In this document: in pieces, positions 6,760-16,339 of the stretch
How the letters are laid out: each line of letters begins with the position of its first letter
How positions within the stretch are numbered: position 1 is the first letter of the stretch
NCBI GenBank assembly: GCA_029834535.1
Contig: JAQMWT010000142.1
Span: forward strand, 65,001 to 87,218
Direction of reading: 5' to 3'
Origin: Chrysophaeum taylorii
Lineage: Eukaryota > Sar > Pelagophyceae > Pelagomonadales > Pelagomonadaceae
Length of the DNA: 22,218 bases
Notes under the pieces: model-generated
The model's database searches: none
Told to the model about the DNA's origin: nothing
The model's input: the letters and a program-made list of their open reading frames with translations, nothing else
Made by a program: the position numbers and the translations under genes

Positions 6760-8908
6760 ATGAGATTGCGGCTAGCGCGCCTCGTCGCGCTGTGGCTCGG
6801 TGGCTCGCAAGGAGAGGGTCGGTTCACGACGTTGAAACGAACGGCCAAGTCGGCGGGAGATCCGGCCGCGCGGCGGTTAGGGAGTTGGGTGTTCGGGGCG
6901 AGGGCTTTTGTCGCCACGTGTGACAAGGACGTCGTCTTCGTAACGTACCGCCTCTCGAACTGGCAGGCCAGCGCGCGCGGGTGCGGAGCCGTACTGTACG
7001 TCGACACGCGGCACGGCGCCTCGGACGAGCGCGACGCTCTCCGACACATGGAGAACCTTCCACAGACGATCGGGTAAAAATCTCGGGAGAGTCCGCGGCT
7101 GTAACGCGGCGACACGCAGGCTCCTCTACGTCGGGAACTGGCGGGGAAAGGAGGAGGCGCTGCCGCCGCTCGACGCGCGCATCGTCGCCCAGGTCCGCGC
7201 GAACGTCGCTCCGAGGCCCGTCGTACGACTGTATTGGCCAGAGGCCTTCACGAGCCAGGAGGAGGATGAGGAGGAGGAGTCCAAGTGGTGGGTAGGCGGC
7301 GGAGAGCTCCTCGAGGAGAATCGGGAGACGCTCGGCGTGTACGTCGCGTCGCCGCGAGTCTGCGCTCGCGCCGAGGCGCTGCGGACGCTGTGCGAGGCGG
7401 TCGGCAGGTGCGGAGCGCTGTCGACGCACTGCGCGCGGTCGTTGGGCCCGACGGCGGCGAAGCGGGTATTAGCCAAACACAGCAAAAGAAACCTTCACGG
7501 GCTCTCTGATCGCGTGCGGATGTTTCGCAATTATAGGTTCGTCGCGAGCGTGCAACCGGACGCGACGAAAGGATTCGTCGGAGACTCGCTGCGAGCGGCG
7601 TACGAAGCGGGCGCGATCCCAATCCTGTTGAAGGACGTGGAGTCCCCGTGGACGCTGGCGCTCTTCAACGCGTCGTCGATGGTCGTCGTTTCGCAGAGTG
7701 ACTCGTCGATCGCCGATCGTGTCGCCGACGTCGCGAGAAACCCCGAAGAGCTTCGCGCGGCGCGCGAAGCCAAAAAGCTCACGCCGCTCGGGGAACGCTT
7801 CGTGCTGCGCGCTGGATCGCCCAACCTCGACCGCATCCGCGACGCCGTGCGCCTCGTTTTCCTCGCGAATGCCACGGTCTTCGTCGCAGGCGACGAGTTC
7901 GATCCAGCGGCATCGACGATTTGGAGTCGCCGGGAGGCGGCGTACGGAAGTTGGAACGCTCCAGAGACGGTTGAGATTCGAGTGGTCGCGATCACCTCGC
8001 CCAGGCACGCCGCCGAGCGGTCGGCGCACCTCTCCGAGATCTTCGAGCTGTTTGAGAGAGGCTTCCGCGCAAAACCGGAGTTCGTCGACGCCGTGTTCTT
8101 CCATAGCAAGCCCAGGAAGCGCGACTGCGGCTGGCTCGAGCAAATGCCGATCGGAACGGCCGGCGTCCTGGCCGCTCACCGCGAAGCCTGGAAACATTAC
8201 CTGAACTGCAGCACGGGGCCTTGCGACGACAACGACTACGACGACACAAACGCGTCGCTCGCGTGCTACTTGAAGCGCGACGCGGCGACGCGCTGCTCGC
8301 GAACGTTTGCTCGCGAGAACTCGACGCGAAGAGAATGGGCGGTTGTCTTCGAAGACGACGCCATGATGCCGCTGGCGGCCTCCAACCACGCCGACCTCAT
8401 GATCCTCGAGATCGCGCGCCAGCTCGCCATGGCGAGAGACGAAGGCGCCGATCTCCTCTACTTGGGCTCCTGCGGCGCCGGCGACGTCGACCAACAATAC
8501 CGCGAGAAAAACTGGCTCTGCACGCATTCTTATGCCGTCACGCCCTACGGCGCGCAACGCCTTCTCGAGTACGTCAAATTTGACTGCGATCCCAGTGTTT
8601 CGCACGAACATCGCCCCCCCCTCGACTGGCAGATGCGCGACGTCTGCAGGCCGTGGAGACGCGCTGCTTATTTGCCGGACAACGCGCGGATGGCATGCGG
8701 TGGCGTCCACAGCATCAATCCGCTATTCTATCACAAGCCGCCGGACAATATCACGAATAAGACGAAGACTCATGGTCTCTTTTTCCAATACGCGAGCCAG
8801 AGCCTTCGGGCAGAGGCAAACAACATTCGTATCCCGACGGCGCCTGCACCTGGCGCGCATCACCACGTCAGCCACTTGGGCGCGTCATTCTCCTCCCTCC
8901 GGGAGTAG
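6760..8908 (+). CDS. Bifunctional glycosyltransferase, GT10-like plus GT25-like
   Basis: Exon 1 is 6760-7073 and exon 2 is 7120-8908, with a 46-nt GT-AG intron at 7074-7119; the product is 700 residues. Residues 1-15 are a short hydrophobic signal anchor, consistent with a Golgi type II protein. The N-terminal half carries GT10 (alpha-1,3-fucosyltransferase) hallmarks: 'LGVYVASPRVC' near 176-186, then 'NYRFVASVQPD' near 242, then 'LRAAYEAGAIPILLKD'. These match the Y-K-F...E-K-L...A-G-x-V-P-V region, although the usual Glu-Asn is Gln-Pro. The C-terminal half (about 390-640) is GT25-like: 'VVAITSPRHAAER' at the start, 'GVLAAHREAW', the acidic metal-binding 'FEDDAM' (EDD 516-518), 'HSYAVTPYGAQRLL' near 573 and 'PLDWQM' near 605. 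Predicted N-glycosylation sites (NCS, NTS-like) fit a lumenal protein. The sugar and acceptor are unknown. Codons upstream of 6760 are open back to 6733 without an ATG. Confidence 0.8.
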
Positions 8909-9054
8909 GACCGTGAGTCCTGCTTGTACATAAATAACGGGACTCTCGGGTACTCTCGTCGTCGAGAAGGGGGGGATGTGATTTTTTATTCATAGGCCTT
9001 TTCCCTTTCCCCCCCGCTGCACCTAGCAAACAGCCAAGAAGAACATTGTAATAT

Positions 9055-9840
9055 CTACGACGATGATGAAGAGCCCGCTTCATCCGCCGCTTGGACGACG
9101 ACTATGCCGCCAGGAAGCGCGGCGTCCAAGGCCGATGGTGGTCGGAGGTCGGCTACCACTGTAGGATATGAGGCACCCGGTCCTCGGAGGTCACCCGAAC
9201 ACTTATTACCACAAGGCCACACTTTCTCAACCGCGTGCCCCAGCTCCCTACCAGCGACGACAAGCAAAGTGGACACGGGCTTGACAACGGCGGGGCTCAA
9301 GAACTGCGGGCCGATCAACGCGGCGGCAAACGCGTGCGCGTGCAACGCCAATATCAAGGCACCATAGACTCTTGATTCTTCGTCGACCAAAAGCCGCGTC
9401 GCTGTCTTCGACGGCACAACGCACGCGTGCTCGTGAACCACCGTCGTCACCAGCCACGACCGGGGCGCGAGGGCGCACAGCGCAGCGGCGAGAGCATCGG
9501 AAACGCGAAACCGCCTCGACGTCGCCCGCGTTGCTACGGCTGCGACGCACACGTGTACCGCGAGAAGGCCACACGCGACAGCTGCCGCCGCCGCGACGAA
9601 AGCACGCAACCGCTCTCGTTTTGCTAACAAATACAACGCAACGACGGACGAGGTTTCGAAGTTGTGTACCCACTCGAGGAGCAACGGATGGACCGTTGAG
9701 AAGTCGCGCCGCGCTCGCACGAACCGCAAAACTCTGTGGGCCGCGCGTCCGTAGTAGTCGCAGCACGCCAAGTGCACGAAGTACACCGCATGCGTACCTA
9801 GCATGCCAACAGCGATCCCGTCAAGAACTTCTTGGTTCAT
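9055..9840 (-). CDS. Single-exon multi-pass membrane protein of unknown function
   Basis: The frame runs from an ATG at 9840 to TAG at 9057-9055 and gives 261 residues without an intron. Hydrophobic segments appear near residues 10-28, 66-75, 80-104, 112-133 and 158-185. Charged Arg clusters flank the early segments. The C-terminal 70 residues are hydrophilic with a Cys pair ('CGNKC') and end in five serines. I do not recognise the family. The stop faces that of the glycosyltransferase 146 bp away, so the two genes are convergent. The overlapping plus-strand frame at 9372-9842 is Arg/Thr-rich and looks like a shadow. Coding status is supported by the long open frame and membrane-like composition only. 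Confidence 0.55.
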   Translation of the reverse strand: MNQEVLDGIAVGMLGTHAVYFVHLACCDYYGRAAHRVLRFVRARRDFSTVHPLLLEWVHNFETSSVVALYLLAKRERLRAFVAAAAAVACGLLAVHVCVAAVATRATSRRFRVSDALAAALCALAPRSWLVTTVVHEHACVVPSKTATRLLVDEESRVYGALILALHAHAFAAALIGPQFLSPAVVKPVSTLLVVAGRELGHAVEKVWPCGNKCSGDLRGPGASYPTVVADLRPPSALDAALPGGIVVVQAADEAGSSSSS

Positions 9841-11640
9841 AGTGGGTGTCGGCTCTAGGTTTGTGGGGTAGGAGGGATGTGCGTGACGGGTTCGCAGTGG
9901 GACGGGGTATGGCCGGGGGGCGCAGACGGAAGGTTATCGACGAGTTGGTTGTCAGTCACATCGCGGTCTCCTCGTCGCATGGCGACAAGCTTGATGATCA
10001 CTCTCCGCCGACCCACGACCCACCTTTCGGCGCCCCTCGTCTACAGGCCCGTGATTCCGGACTGGCTCCTGTCGGTCCGGCCTGGCTCCCATGCTCTGGA
10101 GAGGTCTGAAGTTAGTTAGTTAGTTAGCGTGACGGGCGTAGATAGGTAGTCGGGGTCATCGCCGAGCCGCGGGGGTAGTTTACCTCGAATAAGAAGACCA
10201 TGGCGATAAATCCTCGCTCTCCCCGCCGCACCTGTATTTCTTCCACACCAGGCTCTTATGATGCGAGCCCGCTCCCGAAAATTTGCTGTCTGCATCCGTA
10301 ATGGCGCCCTTCGGCCTTGACGCCGTCGAGTGCATCGATCACCTTGTGCGCGTAAGGGACTGATCCACTTTCCCACTACACGCCTGAGCTACGCAGCCGC
10401 CTCCGTCGAGGCGACATGGTGTACGCTACATGTCCGCCAAAGTAGACCGATTCTTACACTGTGATCTTCGGCCCAAATGCGGTTTGATTATGTCTTGTGC
10501 GCGCCACGTCATCAACCCGCAGCAGATTCTGGGGGTCAATAATACTCTCCTTCCGGCGGGTCACAGCGCAGTCTATTGCAATATTATCTGCGAATAAACA
10601 CCGAGAATGCCATGGGCTGAATCCGAGCTTCCTCTTTGTTTCACACGTCCTTTCAAGCGTTCAATACCGGGGAAGCCTGTGATGTTTGTCGCCTCCACAA
10701 TTTGCGACGTGAAGAGGAAGAGGAAGAGGAAGAGGAAAAGGAAAAGGGGGGGGGGGGGACTTTCCCCGGTCCGGCCGCCGGCCTCGTCTACTCGCGGATG
10801 CCGTCCAAGAAGCAGGCCTTCTCTCACTGCCACGCAATACCTATCTTTCCTCCGCGCCGAGCCTCTATATCGAGGCCATGGGAGTTGATTTATTGTAGGG
10901 TAGAAAGTGTTGCGCATAGTTCTCGTATCCTACGGCCTGGACCTGCGCCTCCATCGTTTACGGCGACAAGCGTATTAACACGAACCACGATTTAGCTTAT
11001 ATCCTGGGGTTCTCTTACTCTGGTTTGCTTGTCTTCTTGCCACTATCTATCTTCTCAGCGCAGAGACTGTCTAATAAGTCATATACATGCGAACCGCGCG
11101 TTGATGCGCAGGGCGTTTCCGGGTTGATCTTCCTTCCGCGGTTTGTACGGCGTCACCCTGCTACTTATGCTCCCCCGTTGGCGTCATCGACGATGCATGC
11201 CTCCGGATTTCGGCCGCAATACTGGTAGTCATGTCCCACACGAGCCTCCTTTCAAAACGCAAGCTGCCTAGCTCCGGCGTGTGTTGGCCCCCTACCCCTA
11301 AATCACTTTTTGCGAAGGTTCTTTTACAAAGACGACGACCATGTTGCCTTATGCGCCCCATTTGTTAGTCTACTCTTCGCTCTTCGTTATATGTACGATT
11401 ACGACGACGGCCATGCATGCACTCTCTTTGTCACTCCACTACTTAGTTATTACGATGGAGCTTGCGCTATGATTAGGGAGAACCGACCAATACGACACTG
11501 GTTACCTGGTTACCGTGGTTTCTTTGAGTGGCGGCGTTAGTATCGTTCGCCCTTGTCATACGGGCGGCATAGAGATTCGCTCGTTGCGATGTCGTAGAGT
11601 GGCACGAGGGACAACAGGGTGACGTTTATAATGGGTAAAT
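9841..11640. other. 1.8 kb with no supported gene; simple repeats
   Basis: No frame here has a recognisable domain or a splice-linked extension. It contains four tandem TTAG units at 10112-10127 and an uninterrupted 49-nt purine tract at 10711-10759 (GAGGAA repeats ending in a run of 13 G). GC content falls from left to right towards the retroelement zone. The 5' end presumably includes the promoter of the minus-strand membrane protein starting at 9840. Confidence 0.5.
10711..10759 (+). repeat. 49-nt pure purine tract, (GAGGAA)n then G13
   Basis: Every base from 10711 to 10759 is A or G. The first part is built of GAGGAA/GGAAAA units and the end is a G13 run at 10746-10758. Mirror-symmetric purine tracts of this kind can form triplex structures and commonly vary in length. 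The count is direct; the structure is inference. Confidence 0.85.
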
Positions 11641-12137
11641 GAAGGAGGGACGCGCGATTCGGAGTACAATATACTGTGCCAAAGAAAGACCCGGAAGGAG
11701 CGCGTTCGATGTAGGTCCGTCTCTACTGCTCCGCTCCGTTCGTCACAGCCCTATAAAATCAACGAACGAAAGAAGAAGATTAACTAAGGCCAATCCCCCT
11801 TTCCCTACGAAGGCGAGTTCGAGGATGGTTGCGACATCGAGCTGCACTTTTAAGCGCAAATGCATCGGGCTTAACGCAAGAATGAAGTTGAAATGCCCAT
11901 TCGACGACGGATTTTCTTGAGCAGCGCCGAGTGCATTTTGTACCGCCCCCTCTGCAAATGACATTTGGAGAGATTTGACCATCTCCGGGTACATGGTAGA
12001 GACTGCGTGCAGTCTTAGGCGCGTACAGACCATTCCGCTTGTCACATGCTACTACACAAGGTAGGGATTTAAGCCCTAACTCCTTAAGGACATTAGGTCC
12101 CATAGAAGCGTTTACACTGACAACGAGGAACGAAGCC
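11641..12137. other. Region before the copia body; no supported gene
   Basis: Overlapping frames on the minus strand (11743-12045 and 11780-12103) have no recognisable motif and interrupt each other. No gag, protease or integrase catalytic core of the plus-strand copia element is seen here. The element is therefore truncated on its 5' side instead of continuing into this stretch. Confidence 0.45.
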
Positions 12138-12173
12138 TGTGAGGAAGCTATGACACTTACCCCTGCACCACGT
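12138..12173 (+). repeat. 36-bp direct repeat, left copy
   Basis: Identical over 36 bases to 14647-14682. The copia integrase similarity begins only just to its right, at about 12186. The next dozen bases of the two copies are partly similar (about 9 of 12), so the original repeat may have been longer. Confidence 0.9.
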
Positions 12174-12464
12174 ATCCAGTATCAGAAAACTCTCCCACGT
12201 GTTGATTTTCTTCGTGTTTGGGGCTGTCCAGCTGCAATTCTCACTGGCGACAAATGGCCTACCAAAGCTATAACCGGTATCTTCATTGGGTATCCCTCTG
12301 CAGGCCCTGGATATCGCATATTGCTTCAACGCCCCACAGGTCCTGTCATCCACACCTCGATTGATGTTGTTTTTGACGAAAATTTCGCTCTGCGTAAGTC
12401 ACTGTCCTCTCAACCCCTTCCTCCGTCTCTAGTGGATTCTCGTTTTCCTGACTTATTTTATTAA
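12174..12464 (+). pseudogene. Copia integrase C-terminal fragment, ending in a stop
   Basis: The frame reads 'LPRVDFLRVWGCPAAIL' near 12195-12242, then 'GIFIGYPSAGPGYRI' and 'VIHTSIDVVFDEN'. This is the conserved end of copia integrases (L-R-V-F-G-C ... G-x-x-x-G-Y ... S-x-D-V-x-F-D-E). The frame is open upstream to about 12039 but has no recognisable integrase core there. It ends at TAA 12462-12464, and the reverse transcriptase resumes in the same frame directly after, so a single nonsense change separates the two. Confidence 0.75.
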
Positions 12465-14525
12465 GACCCTCGTTTATCTTCCGCCGTGGCACCATTGTCT
12501 TCTGTTTTTGATGCTCCGGAGCCGGCCTTATCGGGACTGATCACCCCTGAAACAACTCAACCGTCACTGAATACACTGTTACCGGACAATACCAAACTTG
12601 CACCATTACGTCGCGCCAGACGGGGCCGACCGCGCAAAGTCGACCAACGCGCGTTACAACAACCAACAAACTTTTATACGGGCCATTCTGTTTCATCCTG
12701 TCACAATGTCGATACGGGCCATTCTGTTTCATCCTGTCACAATGTCGATTCTGTTTCCTCTGTCGCTTCTGTTTCCTCCTGTAACTCTTTGTATGTCTCA
12801 TCTGTTAGCTTTCGTTTGTTAGTTCATTATGTCTTCCTTCCCCTTTGTTTAGCTAACACCCTTGTTGATCCCCATGCACACGTTTATTACTCTGCTTCCG
12901 AAGAAATCTCTCAGTATTCAGACATTGACGAAACTACCATTACTTCCACCCATTTACGTGAAGCTTTAGCTCCGACCAATCCTGAGCGTCCTGGCTGGTT
13001 ACAAGCCATCGCTAAAGAATATAGCTCCCTTGGTCAGCTTGGTTGCTGGGATGTTGTTCGCCTTCCTGCGACTTTTTCTGGCAACATTTGTACCCTCAAG
13101 TGGATCCTCCGCAAGAAGTATGACGCTGGCCGCTTCAAATCGTACAAGGCTCGCCTCGTCGTCCGCGGTTACACCCAGATTCACGGCATTGATTATCATG
13201 ACACCTACTCACCGGTTGCCAACATCGTCACGATCCGTTTCTTTCTAGCCTTTGTCGCTGTTCATGACTGGGATTTGCACAAGTTGGATGTCAGCTCCGC
13301 TTTTATCCAAGCTCCCATTGACGAAGACATCTATGTCTGGCCACCCGAAGGCTATGCTCCTCGCCAACCCACCGATGGTTCCAAAATCGTTTACAAGCTC
13401 CGTCGCTCTTGGTATGGTTGCAAACAAGCTTGTCGCAATTGGTGGCTTTATTTGGAACGCTTCCTTCTCAATGATTGTGGCTTCGTCCGCGGATCTGGTG
13501 ACACTTGCCATTACAAGTTCGTGCTCAATTCTACCGTTGTTCTACGTCTCGTTCTGGTCGTTGATGATCTTCTTGTAGCGCACCCTCGTCATTGCATTGG
13601 CCATTACCAAGCCTTTTTCCTCCGTTTCCGCGCTTTCACTGACGTCAATGAACTTGATCTCACCTCTTACGTTGGTCTTCGCATTACGCGTGATCGCCCT
13701 CGGCGAACCCTCACTCTTGACCAATCCCATGCTATCCGTGAAATCCTTACCGAACATCGCTTCATCAACAGTAAACCCGAACTCACTCCCGCTCCCAAAG
13801 GTCTTCATCTTTCTGCGGCTGATTGTCCTGCTCCTGGTTCTCCAGATCACATCTTCATGGCGCGCATCCCTTTTCGCCGTATTGTTGGCTGTGTCCTCTT
13901 CATCTCCATCATGACTCGCCCTGATATCACTTGGTCCGTCAATCAGTGTGCGCGTTTTCCCCACAATCCTGGTAAACCCCACTGGCACGCTTTATCCCAC
14001 ACTCTGCGTTATCTCAACGGTTCTCAGGATCTTGCCCTTATTCTTGGTCGCGATTCTACCCTTCGTCTCTGTGGTTATTCCGACTCCAGCTGGGCCGACG
14101 ACCCTGATGACCGCCACTCTACAACTGGTTTTTGTTTTCTCCTTGCTGGCTCTATGATAGCCTACTGCTCTCGCTCGCAGTACTTACTTGCTCGCTCTTC
14201 TTTTGAAGCTGAATTGCTCGCTCTTTACGCTGCTACTGCTGAGCTCTCTTGGCTTCTCAAACTTTTTGATGACTTTGATCTCCCTCGTCACACAGTCCCA
14301 ATGTATGTCGATAATAGCACCACCGTCACCCAAGTCCGTCTCCAATGTCTCACACGGCGCACCCGCCATATTGATATTCGCTTTTACAGCACCGCCGAAT
14401 ATCATCGCAACCACATCATTGATCTCCAACACAATCCCCGCCTTGACAACCTTCGCGATATCTTCACCCGTCGTACGGAAGCTCCTCCCTTCCTCCGGCT
14501 TCGTGCTCGTTACCTCACCTCGTGA
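12465..14525 (+). pseudogene. Copia reverse transcriptase and RNase H
   Basis: About 686 codons are open from the TAA at 12462 to TGA at 14523-14525. A Ser/Val-rich linker with an internal tandem repeat (two units near 12678-12747) comes first. Reverse transcriptase motifs in order: 'GWLQAIAKEYSSL' near 13000, 'SYKARLVVRGYTQ' near 13142, 'KLDVSSAFIQAPIDEDIYV' near 13285, 'YGCKQACRNWW' near 13412 and the catalytic 'VVDDLL' at 13557-13574. RNase H follows with the acidic residues in 'YSDSSWADD' (14076-14102), 'SSFEAELLAL' and 'YVDNSTTV'. The last motif 'DIFTRRTE' replaces the usual D-x-x-T-K-x-L. The frame has no start codon of its own near its beginning. It belongs to the same polyprotein as the integrase fragment to the left. 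Confidence 0.85.
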
Positions 14526-15085
14526 CTTCGCCCGACATCTCCTGTCTCTTTCTGCCGCAATGCCTTTCCTGACGTCTTCCTTCAAGCTTCTCCTCTGTGA
14601 GCGTCTCACATACCCCTTTTTCCTTTTCTTTCTTTTCCAGCACCTGTGTGAGGAAGCTATGACACTTACCCCTGCACCACGTCCCCATTATAGTTCTCTC
14701 ATCCCCATTTCAGTTCTCACAAAGCCTCTGTTAATTAAACAGAAAACCCCATACCTGACGGTACGCACCTGGAGGCCTGCTCCATGTTGGAAGAAAGCTT
14801 CAGACTGTATTCTTCATAGTCATGAAATATATAATTGCGGAAGGGTAAGGGGGGAAAGAGGGAAAGCCGTATTACGGAGAGAAAACCGGAGAGAAAACCA
14901 TCTTGCGGAGATAGGTGTGAAAGGAGTGAAATGTTCCAGTGTCGTACACATAAAAGTGTAGCTCTCTGGACCCCTCAACGTATGAAAGAATGGCTTATGC
15001 ATTTCAGACGTTCTTGAGGCGGAACTTGTGCAATGTACATGAGAACAACGAACAATGGAACAAACAACAACTCATGACAGATTAA
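14526..15085. other. Spacer between copia body and module A; repeats only
   Basis: This stretch holds a 28-nt pyrimidine tract ending in CAG (about 14613-14640), the right copy of the 36-bp direct repeat (14647-14682), and two tandem copies of the 12-mer CGGAGAGAAAAC (14875-14898). Small frames such as 14835-15017 have no motif. Downstream (3') sequences of the minus-strand gene ending at 15086 also fall here. Confidence 0.5.
14647..14682 (+). repeat. 36-bp direct repeat, right copy
   Basis: Exact copy of 12138-12173, 121 bp after the RNase H stop. A pyrimidine tract with a terminal CAG lies directly upstream, so the site resembles a strong 3' splice site. Confidence 0.9.
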
Positions 15086-16339
15086 TTATGATGTCGAGCG
15101 CGTTGTTATATTGCGCAGAGAAGCGGTATCCACAACATCAGATGTGTGGTCCAATTCATCCTCGCTGTTATCGTCCAGTTCCTTTAACTCTGGAGAGGAC
15201 GAGTTGTGATCATCGGAGGATAGGTCATTAGCGGCGGTAGTATTATGTGTTGTCATAGCATCACTCAAGGTGACCAAGGGTGCCATAACAGACGAGAGGA
15301 AGGACATGGCAGCATCGGGTGTTAAAGCGTGCAGATCGAAAGCAGGAATAACATGCTCCTGTGCATCAGACATAGCTGCATGCAAACTGTGGGCTGCTTC
15401 GTCGATTAGAACTCGCTGTGCCTCATTATACGTATCTGGAGGGAACTGTCCAACAGACGAGATAAGCCAGCGCGAAATAATGTGGATAAAGACAGCGAAG
15501 GTTGGGATTATATTGTCCTGATGCATCTGAAGACTCGAAAGTATGTTATCCAACAGAGCCACATGCTTAATGTTTTCGGTCACTTGAGTATTTAGCGTGT
15601 CGTAAGCTTCTTGCATCTGGGTGAGAGAGTTTAGTGCAACCGATAGCTGTTGATCTCGTGCCATCAATTGCTGTTCGTTGTTAGTGAGACGTAAGGATAA
15701 AGACTGAACCTCTTCTTTTAATTGGCGTAAAGATTCAGCCATATTGTCGTTAGCTTTATCTGGCGTGGGTTCAGCGGGTGGATTATCGATAGGCGTGGGT
15801 GTTGCATCTTCAGATAAGGTATTATCTAAAAAGGCATCAACTATGGTAGAAGGGTAGCCAACCTGGATTAGCACATTATTGAAGGCAGTTTGCTGATCAA
15901 GTGAAAGTTGACGAAAACAATTAAGCATTGGCGGTACCGTCTCGGAAGAAGTCGCGTCAATTTGGTGAGAAACGTCATTAACGAAGCGTTCGATGAGCAC
16001 ATTAAGTAGCTCATCAGGGTTGGTCACTACACACACTTTATCCTCAATGGACTGTAGCAAAGACCAAGCAGCTACAAGGATCTCAAGGTTTATGCTTGAG
16101 ATACAAGGCAGCTGTAGCAAGAGATGGGCATTAGCGTCAGGGTTGATAATGATTTTAGAAGCATCGACGTTAAGGCTTGCCATGCACTGCATGAGCGCCT
16201 CTTTGAGCAGCTTGTTAATAGCAATGGACTTTCCAAGGCGGAGGATGATAGCTCTCATGTGTGCAGCAGGATCATTATAACATGATGCAGAGCATTTAGC
16301 AAGCAGTGGTAAGTCACCTGGGAAACCATCCCGTCTCAT
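15086..16339 (-). CDS. Module A: coiled-coil protein of unknown family, intact frame
   Basis: The frame is uninterrupted for 417 codons from ATG (16339-16337) to TAA (15088-15086). It is open further upstream to a TGA near 16390, so the true start could be an upstream exon. From the N-terminus it shows a short Cys-bearing stretch ('KCSASC' near 15-20), an alpha-helical region, a Pro/Thr-rich hinge (about 185-200), a coiled coil of Gln/Leu heptads (about 205-265), a helical region with two hydrophobic patches, and an acidic Ser/Asp tail ending in Ser/Thr. It aligns by eye with module B (16751-18567) along most of its length, but lacks the counterpart of module B's N-terminal half. I do not recognise the family. 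A retroelement accessory protein is possible because it lies between two copia elements, but no gag or env motif is visible. Confidence 0.6.
   Translation of the reverse strand: MRRDGFPGDLPLLAKCSASCYNDPAAHMRAIILRLGKSIAINKLLKEALMQCMASLNVDASKIIINPDANAHLLLQLPCISSINLEILVAAWSLLQSIEDKVCVVTNPDELLNVLIERFVNDVSHQIDATSSETVPPMLNCFRQLSLDQQTAFNNVLIQVGYPSTIVDAFLDNTLSEDATPTPIDNPPAEPTPDKANDNMAESLRQLKEEVQSLSLRLTNNEQQLMARDQQLSVALNSLTQMQEAYDTLNTQVTENIKHVALLDNILSSLQMHQDNIIPTFAVFIHIISRWLISSVGQFPPDTYNEAQRVLIDEAAHSLHAAMSDAQEHVIPAFDLHALTPDAAMSFLSSVMAPLVTLSDAMTTHNTTAANDLSSDDHNSSSPELKELDDNSEDELDHTSDVVDTASLRNITTRSTS

Larger units (their letters stand above)
12138..14682 (+). mobile_element. 5'-truncated Ty1/copia body between 36-bp direct repeats
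   Basis: This is a copia pol segment in the usual order integrase C-terminus, reverse transcriptase, RNase H, lacking gag, protease and the integrase catalytic core. A 36-bp sequence (TGTGAGGAAGCTATGACACT...) occurs exactly at 12138-12173 and again at 14647-14682, on either side of the pol segment. No complete LTR, primer-binding site or plus-strand polypurine tract was found. The copy just before 14647 is preceded by a pyrimidine tract, the opposite of what a plus-strand 3' LTR would need. Apart from one stop the coding sequence is open, so insertion looks relatively recent. Confidence 0.75.

Noticed and set aside
7469..8710. 413-codon minus-strand open frame
   Set aside because: It is antisense to the GT25-like half of the glycosyltransferase, which has clear motifs; composition is that of a shadow frame.
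10330..10410. tRNA-like string (TAGCTCAGGCG on the minus strand)
   Set aside because: The A-box-like start lacks a pairing D stem, and no GGTTCGAAT-type T arm or closing acceptor stem follows.
11743..12103. Minus-strand frames as a third copy of module A/B or as copia gag
   Set aside because: No block of the module alignment (H-x-R-A, coiled coil, acidic tail) or zinc knuckle could be found in them.
14647..14900. 3' LTR of the plus-strand copia starting at the TG of the 36-mer
   Set aside because: No purine tract precedes it on the plus strand and no full-length matching 5' LTR exists in the window; kept only as one hypothesis.
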